From an uncultured Treponema sp. (GTDB taxonomy: Bacteria; Spirochaetota; Spirochaetia; Treponematales; Treponemataceae): DNA of 26,978 nt. Each line of letters begins with the position of its first letter. Position 1 is the stretch's first letter. The notes beneath the pieces were generated by a model. That model did not search any database. It saw only the letters and a program-made list of their open reading frames with translations, and was not told the origin of the DNA. This document shows, one piece after another, positions 1 to 7,724 of the stretch. Made by a program: the position numbers and the translations under genes. The DNA is taken from the NCBI GenBank assembly GCA_937923945.1, contig CALDWC010000020.1:1-26978 (forward strand). Reading direction: 5' to 3'.

Positions 1-52
1 AGTAGGAGATACTTTGCTTTTTTGCAAAAAAACTTTGCGAAGCAAAGTTGCC

Positions 53-86
53 GTTAAACGGCGTCAAGCCTTTAATCAGCGCTTCC
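53..86 (+). repeat. Dispersed intergenic repeat, copy A
   Basis: A 34-base stretch beginning GTTAAACGGCGTCAAG and ending TTAATCAGCGCTTCC. It matches the reverse complement of 10946-10979 at 32 of 34 positions. Its right half (72-88) also resembles 11085-11101. It lies between genes; the family is not one I can name. Confidence 0.75.
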
Positions 87-97
87 TTAGGGGACTA

Positions 98-112
98 TAC
101 CATACTATGGTA
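98..112. promoter_or_regulatory. 15-base palindrome upstream of glpK, possible operator
   Basis: TACCATA-C-TATGGTA is a perfect 7-bp inverted repeat around a single central base. It lies about 115 bases upstream of the proposed glpK -35 box. The size and symmetry suit a dimeric repressor site, but the distance from the promoter is large and no regulator gene is in view, so the role is a guess. Confidence 0.3.
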
Positions 113-225
113 AAAAGTTCAAGAGCGTTTCACTGAACCTCAGGGCTTATCATACAGGGAGTCCGATTTGTGTGGGATGAACCCTTTTATTTGAAATATA
201 ATTTAATATGATGAAATGCAGGTGC

Positions 226-254
226 TTGACTAATTTAAAAAAAGATATTACGAT
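226..254 (+). promoter_or_regulatory. Sigma70-like promoter of the glp operon
   Basis: TTGACT (226-231) and TACGAT (249-254) are separated by 17 bases, the optimal spacing. The -35 box matches the consensus at five of six positions and the -10 box at four of six. Transcription would start near 261, leaving a leader of about 27 bases with AGGAGG at 275-280 before the glpK start. Confidence 0.6.
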
Positions 255-287
255 TTAAGCAGCGATAAATATATAGGAGGATTGTTT

Positions 288-1784
288 ATGGCTAAGTATG
301 TAATAGCACTTGATTCGGGAACGACAAGTAATCGATGTATTCTTTTTAATGAGAAAGGCGAAGTTTGCTCAGTAGCACAAAAAGAATTTACTCAATTTTT
401 TCCAAAACCGGGCTGGGTTGAGCATAACGCAAAGGAGATTTGGTCAACTCAATTTGGGGTCGCTACGGAGGCAATGCAAAGGCTCGGGGTAACTGCTAAG
501 GACATTGCCGCTATTGGTATTACAAATCAACGGGAAACTACTATTGTATGGGATAAAGAGACGGGGGAGCCTGTCTATAACGCCATTGTGTGGCAGTGTA
601 GGCGTACCAGTGAATACTGTGACTCGCTTAAAGCTAAAGGTCTTACGGATACATTCCGAGAAAAAACCGGCTTGGTTATTGATGCCTATTTTTCCGGTAC
701 AAAACTAAGATGGATTCTTGAAAATGTTGAAGGCGCCAGAGAAAAAGCCGAACAAGGGAAGTTGCTTTTTGGTACCGTTGATACGTGGCTCATTTGGAAA
801 TTGACAAACGGTGCTGTGCATGTAACGGATTACTCAAACGCATCCAGAACCTTATTGTTTAATATTCAAACGCTGCAATGGGATGATGATATATTAAAAG
901 AGTTTAATATTCCCAAACAAATGTTGCCGGAAGTAAAACCTTCAAGCTGTGTGTATGGAACTACAGCTCCATCTCTTTTTGGAGGAGAAATTAAAATAGC
1001 CGGTGCAGCAGGAGATCAACAAGCAGCTTTATTCGGACAAACCTGTTTTAACCAAGGTGAAGCAAAAAATACATACGGAACGGGTGCCTTCTTGCTTATG
1101 AATACCGGCGAAAAACCAATATTCAGCAAAAACGGTTTGGTAACAACTATTGCGTGGGGTTTGGATAATAAAATAAACTACGCCTTGGAAGGTTCTATTT
1201 TTGTTGCGGGTTCGGCAATACAGTGGCTACGCGATCAAGTGCGATTGATATATGCGGCTCCCGAATCCGAGTATATTGCTGAAAGCGTGCCCGATACTAA
1301 TGATTGTTATGTAGTCCCTGCATTCACGGGACTTGGCGCCCCATATTGGGATCAATATGCACGGGGTGCTATCGTCGGGATTACGCGAGGCACAACTCGC
1401 AGTCATGTAGTGCGGGCAACGCTTGAATCTTTAGCGTATCTTTCGTATGACGTACTTCATGCAATGGAGGAAGATTCGAATATTACGCTAAAATCACTTA
1501 AGGTTGACGGCGGAGCTTCAGCAAATAACTTTTTAATGCAATTTCAGTCGAACGTAAACGGGGTACCTGTTCATAGACCATCTTGCCTTGAAACGACCGC
1601 AATGGGAGCCGCTTATCTTGCAGGACTTGCCGTGGGTTACTGGAATAGCAAAGAAGATGTTATTAAAAATTGGCAGTTATCAAAGATTTTTGAACCTCAA
1701 ATCTCAGAAGAAGAAAGAATTAAGAAAATAAAACGCTGGAAGAAAGCCGTTACGTATTCTTTCAACTGGGCAAAAGAGGACTAA
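288..1784 (+). CDS. glpK: Glycerol kinase
   Basis: ATP-dependent phosphorylation of glycerol to sn-glycerol 3-phosphate in the cytoplasm, which traps glycerol entering through the neighbouring facilitator. At 498 residues it is full length for an FGGY-family kinase. The N-terminal ALDSGTTSNR phosphate-binding loop, the GITNQRET and DTWLIWKL segments, the AGAAGDQQAALFGQ motif and the TGLGAPYWDQYARGA segment are all present. I chose ATG 288, not the in-frame TTG at 282, because AGGAGG at 275-280 sits 7 bases in front of it. The loop that carries the HPr-phosphorylated histidine in Gram-positive glycerol kinases reads YGTTAPSLFGG here, so that histidine appears to be a leucine and PTS activation by that route is unlikely. 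First gene of the glp operon, 50 bases before glpF. Confidence 0.96.
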   Translation: MAKYVIALDSGTTSNRCILFNEKGEVCSVAQKEFTQFFPKPGWVEHNAKEIWSTQFGVATEAMQRLGVTAKDIAAIGITNQRETTIVWDKETGEPVYNAIVWQCRRTSEYCDSLKAKGLTDTFREKTGLVIDAYFSGTKLRWILENVEGAREKAEQGKLLFGTVDTWLIWKLTNGAVHVTDYSNASRTLLFNIQTLQWDDDILKEFNIPKQMLPEVKPSSCVYGTTAPSLFGGEIKIAGAAGDQQAALFGQTCFNQGEAKNTYGTGAFLLMNTGEKPIFSKNGLVTTIAWGLDNKINYALEGSIFVAGSAIQWLRDQVRLIYAAPESEYIAESVPDTNDCYVVPAFTGLGAPYWDQYARGAIVGITRGTTRSHVVRATLESLAYLSYDVLHAMEEDSNITLKSLKVDGGASANNFLMQFQSNVNGVPVHRPSCLETTAMGAAYLAGLAVGYWNSKEDVIKNWQLSKIFEPQISEEERIKKIKRWKKAVTYSFNWAKED

Positions 1785-1834
1785 ACATTAATCGTTAGTT
1801 TTGAAGCTAGAGTCGTATAATTAAGGAGGAAAAT

Positions 1835-2548
1835 ATGAATATGACTATTTTTGTAGCTGAGTTTGTCGGAACGGCATTGTTAATTTTACTCGGTTGTGGT
1901 GTGTGTGCAAATGTTAATCTAAAAAAATCCGGTATGAGCGGAGGCGGTACAGTTCAAATAACGATTGGTTGGGGTCTTGCCGTAATGTTACCTGCCTTTG
2001 TATTCGGTGAAGCATCCGGCGCTCACTTCAATCCGGCCCTGACATTAGCGCTTTTTGTAAACGGTACTATATCTGCCCCATTGTTACTTCCTTACTTTTT
2101 AGGACAATTTCTTGGGGGTTTTGTTGGCGCTTGTTTGGTATATGCTTTATTCAAAGATCATTTGGATGCAGAAGAAGCGGCTGCTGCAAAGCGAGGCGTT
2201 TTTTGTACAAGTCCTTCAATAAAAAATGCGGGTCGAAACTTACTCAGCGAAATTATCGGTACCTTTGTCTTGGTTTTCACTATTGAAGGTCTTGCGCAAG
2301 TACCGAATCTTAATGCAGGCGTTGCAAAACTTTTGGTGTTCGGAATAATCGTATCTATAGGTATGTCTCTTGGCGGTCTCACCGGATATGCTATCAATCC
2401 GGCACGCGACCTTGCGCCGCGTATAGCCCATGCAGTTCTTCCCATAAAGGGTAAAGGCAGCTCGGACTTTGGTTATGCTTGGATACCTGTTGTAGGCCCA
2501 TGTATCGGCGGTGTTTTAGCATCGTTGCTATATAAGCTTATATTTTAA
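1835..2548 (+). CDS. glpF: Glycerol facilitator (aquaglyceroporin)
   Basis: Inner-membrane MIP-family channel for passive glycerol entry. The 237-residue protein has the expected run of hydrophobic segments and both pore motifs, NPA at residues 66-68 (SGAHFNPALTLAL) and 188-190 (GYAINPARD). The Asp that follows the second NPAR is the residue that marks glycerol-type channels as opposed to water-only aquaporins. AAGGAGG (1823-1829) precedes ATG 1835 by 5 bases; an in-frame ATG at 1841 is a second option. It lies directly behind glpK, the usual pairing in which the kinase pulls glycerol through the channel. Confidence 0.95.
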   Translation: MNMTIFVAEFVGTALLILLGCGVCANVNLKKSGMSGGGTVQITIGWGLAVMLPAFVFGEASGAHFNPALTLALFVNGTISAPLLLPYFLGQFLGGFVGACLVYALFKDHLDAEEAAAAKRGVFCTSPSIKNAGRNLLSEIIGTFVLVFTIEGLAQVPNLNAGVAKLLVFGIIVSIGMSLGGLTGYAINPARDLAPRIAHAVLPIKGKGSSDFGYAWIPVVGPCIGGVLASLLYKLIF

Positions 2549-2589
2549 ATAGGAGCTTAAAAAGCAGCGTATTCGCGTTTAGGTAAATT

Positions 2590-2630
2590 GTATCTCACCT
2601 ATAGGCTTGCTTTTCCTCTGGGTGAGATAC
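2590..2630. promoter_or_regulatory. Stem-loop between glpF and the dehydrogenase gene
   Basis: GTATCTCACC (2590-2599) and GGTGAGATAC (2621-2630) form a perfect 10-bp inverted repeat with a 21-base loop. No U-run follows on either strand, so it is not an ordinary intrinsic terminator. It lies in the only large gap (200 bases) inside the glp operon and could act as an mRNA stabiliser, an attenuator or an operator. Confidence 0.4.
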
Positions 2631-2748
2631 GTACTATCAAGGCAAAAATTACTACCGAACAAACAGTTTGCGGAATCGAAAAGCGGCTATATTTTTTGCT
2701 TATGAGTCTTTATATAGTGTTAAATATAATTCACCTGGAGGTTGAAAT

Positions 2749-4176
2749 ATGTATGATGTAATAATAATCGGTTCCGGTGTTTCAGGAAGCAGTGTTGCAA
2801 GAGAGCTGTCGCGATATAAAGCTAAAATTTTAGTTCTTGAAAAAGAAGCTGATGTCTGTAACGGTTCATCAAAAGCGAATAGCGGTATTGCACACGCAGG
2901 ATATGATGCAGAATCCGGCACGCTCAAAGCAAAACTAAATGTAGCCGGACATAAATTAATGGATACGCTTTCAAAAGAGTTGGGTTTTCCATTTAAAAAA
3001 ACAGGCTCTCTAGTGCTGTGTTTTGATAAAAATGATATCCATAAATTAGAAGAATTAAAAGACAGGGGTATAAAAAACGGTGTTCAAAATCTTTCGATAT
3101 TGAACCGAGATGAAATACTTGCTATTGAACCGAATATTTCAGATAAAACCTGTGCTGCCTTATATGCACCCGATGCCGGAATTGTTTGTCCGTTTCGGAT
3201 GAATATAGCCTTTGCTGAAAATGCTTATGTAAATGGCGTTGAATTCAAATTTAACACGGAGGTTACCGGATTTGAAAAAAGCGGTTTTGGTTGGATGGTC
3301 CAAACAAATACAGGAAAGTATGAAACAAAAGTTGTGATAAATGCCGCAGGTCTGTATTCTGCCCGCTTACATAATATGGTTAGCGAGGATAAACTCAATA
3401 TAATTTTTAGACGCGGTGATTACTTGCTTTTAGATAAAAAAGTAGGCGATTATGTTAAGCAAGTAAATTTTCAATTACCGTCGAAGTATGGAAAAGGCGT
3501 TTTGATTGCTCCAACCATAGATAACAATATTATCGTAGGACCGACCGCAATTGATGTTGTTGCTCCCGAGTATGTTAATACAACAAGAGAAGGGCTTGAC
3601 ACGGTAATAGAAAGAGCTGCTCGTTCTATAAAAAATATTCCTTTCGGTAGCGTCATTACTTCTTTTGCCGGTTTGCGGGCACACGAAGAGAAAGGAGAGT
3701 TTGTTATAAAGGAAGTTGAAGATGCCCCGCTGTTTTTTGACTGTGTAGGAATAGAATCGCCCGGACTTACTTCATCGCCTGCACTTGGAATTATGGTTGC
3801 CGATATGGTTCAAGAAAAAATGCACTTTGATAAAAAAGAGAATTTCCAAGCAATAAGAAAAGCTCCACCGGTAATAAAAGATATGGATACAAAAGCGCTT
3901 AATGAGCTTATAAAAAACGATAGCCGTTATGGGCATATAATCTGCCGTTGTGAAATGGTAAGCGAAGGTGAAATAGTGAATGCAATTCATAGACCGCTTG
4001 GAGCTACAAACTTGGATGCTTTAAAACGCAGCGTTAGAGTTATGGCAGGAAGGTGCCAGGGCGGTTTTTGTACGCCAAGACTTTTAGAAATCCTTTCGCG
4101 GGAGCTTAACATAACTCAAGAAAAACTTTGTAAAAATTCTAAGGGTTCTGAAATGCTTATAGGAAGAACAAAATAG
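2749..4176 (+). CDS. glpA: FAD-dependent glycerol-3-phosphate dehydrogenase with C-terminal cysteine cluster (GlpA-like)
   Basis: Probably oxidises glycerol 3-phosphate to dihydroxyacetone phosphate. It opens with a Rossmann FAD motif (IIGSGVSGSSVAREL, residues 5-19) followed by a DAO-type body with GSSKANSGIAHAGY. The last 80 residues form a BFD-like domain with C399-x-C401 and C436-x4-C441, suited to a [2Fe-2S] or metal site. At 475 residues this is the short form of GlpA common in Firmicutes and Thermotogae. CTGGAGG (2735-2741) precedes ATG 2749. The next two genes encode the NAD/FAD oxidoreductase and DUF1667 partners normally found with this form, which supports a multi-subunit enzyme. 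The same fold also includes L-2-hydroxyglutarate oxidases, but the glpK-glpF context favours glycerol 3-phosphate. Confidence 0.88.
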   Translation: MYDVIIIGSGVSGSSVARELSRYKAKILVLEKEADVCNGSSKANSGIAHAGYDAESGTLKAKLNVAGHKLMDTLSKELGFPFKKTGSLVLCFDKNDIHKLEELKDRGIKNGVQNLSILNRDEILAIEPNISDKTCAALYAPDAGIVCPFRMNIAFAENAYVNGVEFKFNTEVTGFEKSGFGWMVQTNTGKYETKVVINAAGLYSARLHNMVSEDKLNIIFRRGDYLLLDKKVGDYVKQVNFQLPSKYGKGVLIAPTIDNNIIVGPTAIDVVAPEYVNTTREGLDTVIERAARSIKNIPFGSVITSFAGLRAHEEKGEFVIKEVEDAPLFFDCVGIESPGLTSSPALGIMVADMVQEKMHFDKKENFQAIRKAPPVIKDMDTKALNELIKNDSRYGHIICRCEMVSEGEIVNAIHRPLGATNLDALKRSVRVMAGRCQGGFCTPRLLEILSRELNITQEKLCKNSKGSEMLIGRTK

Positions 4177-4195
4177 CTCGTCAAGGAGGCAGCTT

Positions 4196-5461
4196 ATGAA
4201 AACGAATTATGATTTATTAATAATAGGCGGCGGTCCTGCCGGACTCGCTGCTGCCGTTTCTGCAAAAAAAAATGGAATAGATGATATCCTTGTAATAGAA
4301 AGAGATGATTGCCTTGGTGGCATATTAAATCAGTGCATCCATAACGGCTTCGGCTTGCATAATTTTAAAGAAGAGCTTACCGGACCTGAATATGCGCAAC
4401 GGTATATCGATATGCTGGAAGAAGAAAAAATACCTTACCTATTAAATACTATGGTAGTGCATGCAACCGAAAATAAAGTTCTCAGCCTTATGAGTAAGGA
4501 GACCGGACTTTTTCAGGTAAAAGCAAAAGCTGTTATTCTGGCGATGGGTTGTCGTGAAAGGTCAAGAGGAGCTTTAAATATTCCGGGCTATCGGCCGGCA
4601 GGGATATATTCGGCAGGTACTGCACAAAGGCTTATAAACATCGAGGGATATATGCCCGGTAAAGAAGTAGTGATCCTTGGTTCAGGTGATATTGGTCTTA
4701 TTATGGCGAGACGAATGACACTTGAAGGTGCAAAGGTAAAACTCGTCGCTGAAATTTTGCCTTATTCCGGCGGGCTCAAACGAAATAAAGTACAGTGTTT
4801 GGACGATTATGGAATACCGCTTATGCTAAGTCACACGGTTGTGGATATAAAAGGGAGCCGCAGGATAGAAGGTATCGTTTTAGCGACCGTTGATAAAAAC
4901 CTAAAGCCCATTGCGGGAACGGAAGAATATTATAGTTGTGATACGCTTTTGCTTTCGGTGGGACTCATACCTGAAAACGAAATTTCAACGGAGATGAATG
5001 TGAGTATTAGTAAGACAACGAAAGGTCCTATTGTCAACGAATCTTTGATGACTAATGTCAAAGGGGTTTTTGCGTGCGGAAACGTACTCCATGTGCATGA
5101 CTTGGTAGATTATGTTTCTATGGAAGCTGAAAACGCGGGAAAAAATGCTGCCGATTATATTTTGCACGGGGAAAAACATAAAGGAACACCTTGTTCCATA
5201 TTGTGCAAAAATGGGGTGCGCTATACGGTGCCCGAGCATATCAATATTGCAAATATGCCGGAAAACCTTACCGTAAGGTTTCGTGTTAATAATATCTATA
5301 AAAATTGCAATGTTTGTGTTTATTGCAACGATAAAAAAATTATCGATAAAAAGAAGAAAATTGTAGCACCCGGTGAAATGGAGCAGATAATTTTAACGCG
5401 AAAAATGATTGAACAGCAAGGCAATATAGAAAACATTACTTTTTGCCTCGAAAATATTTAA
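4196..5461 (+). CDS. NAD(P)/FAD-dependent oxidoreductase, GlpB-like partner of the dehydrogenase
   Basis: A 421-residue pyridine-nucleotide-disulphide-type flavoprotein. FAD motif LLIIGGGPAGLAAAVSAKK lies near residues 7-25 and a second dinucleotide motif, VVILGSGDIGLIMARR, near residue 160. ACGNVLHVHDLVDYVSMEAE is the usual C-terminal FAD contact. The CRERSRGALNIPGYRPAGIYSAGTAQ region is typical of the HcnB/GlpB-like group that pairs with BFD-containing dehydrogenases. AAGGAGG at 4183-4189 precedes ATG 4196, 19 bases after the previous stop. It probably passes electrons from the dehydrogenase to NAD or another carrier. The acceptor cannot be read from sequence. Confidence 0.85.
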   Translation: MKTNYDLLIIGGGPAGLAAAVSAKKNGIDDILVIERDDCLGGILNQCIHNGFGLHNFKEELTGPEYAQRYIDMLEEEKIPYLLNTMVVHATENKVLSLMSKETGLFQVKAKAVILAMGCRERSRGALNIPGYRPAGIYSAGTAQRLINIEGYMPGKEVVILGSGDIGLIMARRMTLEGAKVKLVAEILPYSGGLKRNKVQCLDDYGIPLMLSHTVVDIKGSRRIEGIVLATVDKNLKPIAGTEEYYSCDTLLLSVGLIPENEISTEMNVSISKTTKGPIVNESLMTNVKGVFACGNVLHVHDLVDYVSMEAENAGKNAADYILHGEKHKGTPCSILCKNGVRYTVPEHINIANMPENLTVRFRVNNIYKNCNVCVYCNDKKIIDKKKKIVAPGEMEQIILTRKMIEQQGNIENITFCLENI

Positions 5462-5478
5462 AGGAGATTGTTTATTCT

Positions 5479-5835
5479 ATGGAAACAAAACAACTTATTT
5501 GTATAAACTGTCCGCTTGGTTGTGAACTTGAAGTTAGCCTTGACGGAAAAAACGTAATCGAAGTAAAAGGCAATAATTGTCCGCTTGGAGAAGCGTATGC
5601 AAAAAAAGAATTAACACATCCTGAGCGTACGGTATGCTCAACGGTGAGACTCTTGGAAGGTTCAAAATATTGCTTAAGTGTAAAAACAAAACCCGAAATT
5701 CCTAAAGAGAAAATATTTGATGTTATGAAAGTAATTCAAAAAACGCAAGTAAAGTCACCCGCTAAAATCGGTGATATAATTGTAAAAAATATTGCTAATA
5801 CAGGCTCCAACTTGATAGCAACGGAAAATGCATAA
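5479..5835 (+). CDS. DUF1667 cysteine-rich protein of the glycerol-3-phosphate dehydrogenase module
   Basis: A 118-residue protein with an N-terminal cysteine motif C8-x2-C11-x3-C15 and C34, plus C53 (segments CINCPLGCELEV and NNCPLGEAYA). This matches the DUF1667 family, which accompanies GlpA/GlpB-like flavoproteins in anaerobes. The cysteines suggest an Fe-S or zinc site and a role as a small electron-transfer subunit, which is inference. ATG 5479 is chosen as the first ATG; AAGGAGA at 5461-5467 overlaps the end of the upstream stop codon and is rather distant (12 bases). Last gene of the plus-strand glp transcript, with a terminator at 6013-6051. Confidence 0.85.
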   Translation: METKQLICINCPLGCELEVSLDGKNVIEVKGNNCPLGEAYAKKELTHPERTVCSTVRLLEGSKYCLSVKTKPEIPKEKIFDVMKVIQKTQVKSPAKIGDIIVKNIANTGSNLIATENA

Positions 5836-6012
5836 AACGACTTCAATGATTTTCGATATTCAGCGTTGAGGCTTTCATTGTTGAGTGATGCTAAAAGAGG
5901 CTAGTCATATCCGTTGATGAACGTATAGTTTTGACAACGAGTTTCGGCAATGCTGAAACATCGCTGCTGCACAAAACAACTGCCATTCGTGGCGGTGCTA
6001 ATATTTTAAAAC

Positions 6013-6051
6013 AAAAAACTTGGACACCAAAATACCGCATCCAAGTTTTTT
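6013..6051. terminator. Bidirectional intrinsic terminator
   Basis: AAAAAACTTGGA (6013-6024) pairs perfectly with TCCAAGTTTTTT (6040-6051) around a 15-base loop. The T-run on the plus strand and the A-run on the other arm let it stop transcripts from both sides. It lies between the convergent DUF1667 gene and the P83/100 gene. Confidence 0.8.
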
Positions 6052-6096
6052 ACTCATCGGCTATAAAAAGCTTTTAAAAGATTATTTCAAGCATCC

Positions 6097-7695
6097 TTAA
6101 TTACTTGTTTCAATTAAATCTTTTAAACCGATTAAACGGATTGAGTTATCCGTCGCTTGCACCATAACGCCTTCTTCAACGAAAGTAACCGGTGTGTATG
6201 CTTGCACTTGCAATGATGATTTTGCTTGCAGTTTCAAATTGCCGTTAAAGCGTCCGACATAATATTTTCCGCCGTTGTCAAGAATCGCATAGTAATCTTC
6301 GCCGTTTTTTATCAAAACACTCTCTTCGGCAATATTGTCGGCACCCTGTTTAACTACTTCCAGCGTAATCGGGTCAAACAACACCAGCGTAATCACGCCG
6401 CCGCCGTCTGTGGTACCCGCAATCGCCATCAGCCGTCCTTCCGTGTCAAGCAAATAACGCCCATGAATACTATTGACGGCAGAAACTTTCAGTTCTTTTG
6501 CGGTTTTCAAATCAAGCAAAACCAACTGCGAAAGCATCTTCGTTTTATCGACAACGCGCAGACCGTATCCGGGGAGCGCCGATGCAATGGCGGCATCACT
6601 TTCCGCTTTCTTTTCAGCCGCTTTTTCCTCTAAAATCTTTTGCGTATCGGCAGCAACGTTTTTACGATCTTCTTGGGCTTCCTTTTCTTTTGTATCCGCT
6701 AACTTTTGTTCGGCTTTCACATCTTCTTTTTTCTCATCAGCCTTTTTTTGAGCTTGTTCGGCTTCGGAGGCTTTTTTATCCGCTTCCTTTTGAGCTTTTT
6801 CAGCTTCAACGGCCTTTTTCTCGGCAACTTTTTTATCCGTTTCAGATTGAGTTTCTTCCGCTTTCTTTTTTGCCTGTTTGGCTTCAGCGGCTTTTTTATC
6901 GGCGGTTTTTTGCGCCGTATCCGCTTTTTTTACAGCCGTATCCGCTTTTTTCTGTTCCGAAGCAGCTTCTTTTTTCGCCGTTTCCGCACGTTTGGATGCT
7001 TCTTCGCTTTCGCGTTCTTTTAAGTCGATCATATCTTCGCGGACACTGATGTCTTTATCTTTTTCTTCGCGCATTTTTTCAACTACGTCTTTCTCGGAAA
7101 TAGTTGTCGTATCAATAGCGCTAATAGTATCCGAAAAACGAGCATCGCCTAGCGGAATCACAATTTGTGTTTTGCCTGCCCATTCGTCGTAGCGGATTGC
7201 CAAACCCGCTTTTTCCTGTGTTAAATTTTTCGTAACGGCTTGCTTATATTTTTTCCCGAAGTACGCCAAGTCTTTGCGGTGAACCGCATTGTAAATCGTA
7301 ACAAAGTGAGCAATAGTCGCTGCATCCTTTGCCGAATACTTATACGCTGTCTGCAAATATCCTGCAATAATCAACCGCATATTGTTGATGTGGTCAACTC
7401 CCGCATTTGCTCCAATAATGATAATATCGGCATCAAACCCCTTGGTGTCGTTCGGGTCAACGATGTGCATGACATAGTAGCGGTCGAGAGTTCCGGCACT
7501 GCCGTTTTTTACCGCAGAGCCAAGCTGGGTACCGATTCCCCGAATTTGCTCAACGGTATCAACGGTCGTATGCGTACCGGTGTAGTTGATAAATTCGATA
7601 GTGTCATCGGTTTTAATTTCGCCTTCATTTACTTCGATCGCGAACACCGAAACAGCCGTCATCAAGGCAAGTATCGGGATAAAAATTTTTTTCAT
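6097..7695 (-). CDS. P83/100-family exported coiled-coil protein
   Basis: 532 residues: a signal peptide (MKKIFIPILALMTAVSVFA), an N-terminal globular region to about residue 190, a very long Lys/Ala/Glu-rich coiled coil from about 200 to 360, and a C-terminal beta-rich domain with propeller-like repeats. This matches the architecture of the spirochaete P83/100 antigens (Borrelia_P83 family). The coil holds degenerate heptads such as KKADTAxKKADTAQKTADKKA that are repeated at DNA level too. GGAGG lies just upstream of the ATG. The gene follows the beta-propeller gene by 29 bases, so both are probably co-transcribed. Its function is not established; the signal peptide places it in the periplasm or envelope. 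Confidence 0.87.
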   Translation of the reverse strand: MKKIFIPILALMTAVSVFAIEVNEGEIKTDDTIEFINYTGTHTTVDTVEQIRGIGTQLGSAVKNGSAGTLDRYYVMHIVDPNDTKGFDADIIIIGANAGVDHINNMRLIIAGYLQTAYKYSAKDAATIAHFVTIYNAVHRKDLAYFGKKYKQAVTKNLTQEKAGLAIRYDEWAGKTQIVIPLGDARFSDTISAIDTTTISEKDVVEKMREEKDKDISVREDMIDLKERESEEASKRAETAKKEAASEQKKADTAVKKADTAQKTADKKAAEAKQAKKKAEETQSETDKKVAEKKAVEAEKAQKEADKKASEAEQAQKKADEKKEDVKAEQKLADTKEKEAQEDRKNVAADTQKILEEKAAEKKAESDAAIASALPGYGLRVVDKTKMLSQLVLLDLKTAKELKVSAVNSIHGRYLLDTEGRLMAIAGTTDGGGVITLVLFDPITLEVVKQGADNIAEESVLIKNGEDYYAILDNGGKYYVGRFNGNLKLQAKSSLQVQAYTPVTFVEEGVMVQATDNSIRLIGLKDLIETSN

Positions 7696-7724
7696 AAAAT
7701 CCTCCGTATTAAAAACCAGTTATT

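Larger units (their letters stand above)
1..225. other. Upstream region of the glycerol operon, no gene seen
   Basis: I see no convincing coding frame here. The stretch holds an 8-bp perfect inverted repeat with a 3-nt loop (31-38 with 42-49), a short palindrome CCGTT-A-AACGG (51-61), one copy of a dispersed repeat (53-86) and a 15-base palindrome TACCATA-C-TATGGTA (98-112). The hairpin at 31-49 may belong to the end of a gene lying to the left of the window. Function is not known. Confidence 0.5.

Noticed and set aside
2696..2730. Possible internal promoter before the dehydrogenase gene (perfect TATAAT at 2725-2730)
   Set aside because: No -35 box lies at a usable distance, and a start near 2737 would fall inside the ribosome binding site.
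5941..5959. Imperfect inverted repeat GTTTCGGCA-A-TGCTGAAAC
   Set aside because: It has one mismatch, no T-run, and lies next to a much better terminator at 6013-6051. I could not link it to a second copy in the window.
6226..7192. Several long plus-strand open frames opposite the P83/100 gene
   Set aside because: They arise because the repetitive Lys/Ala/Glu codons of the coiled coil have few stops on the other strand. Their products are low-complexity Phe/Leu/Ser/Arg-rich and lack ribosome binding sites.
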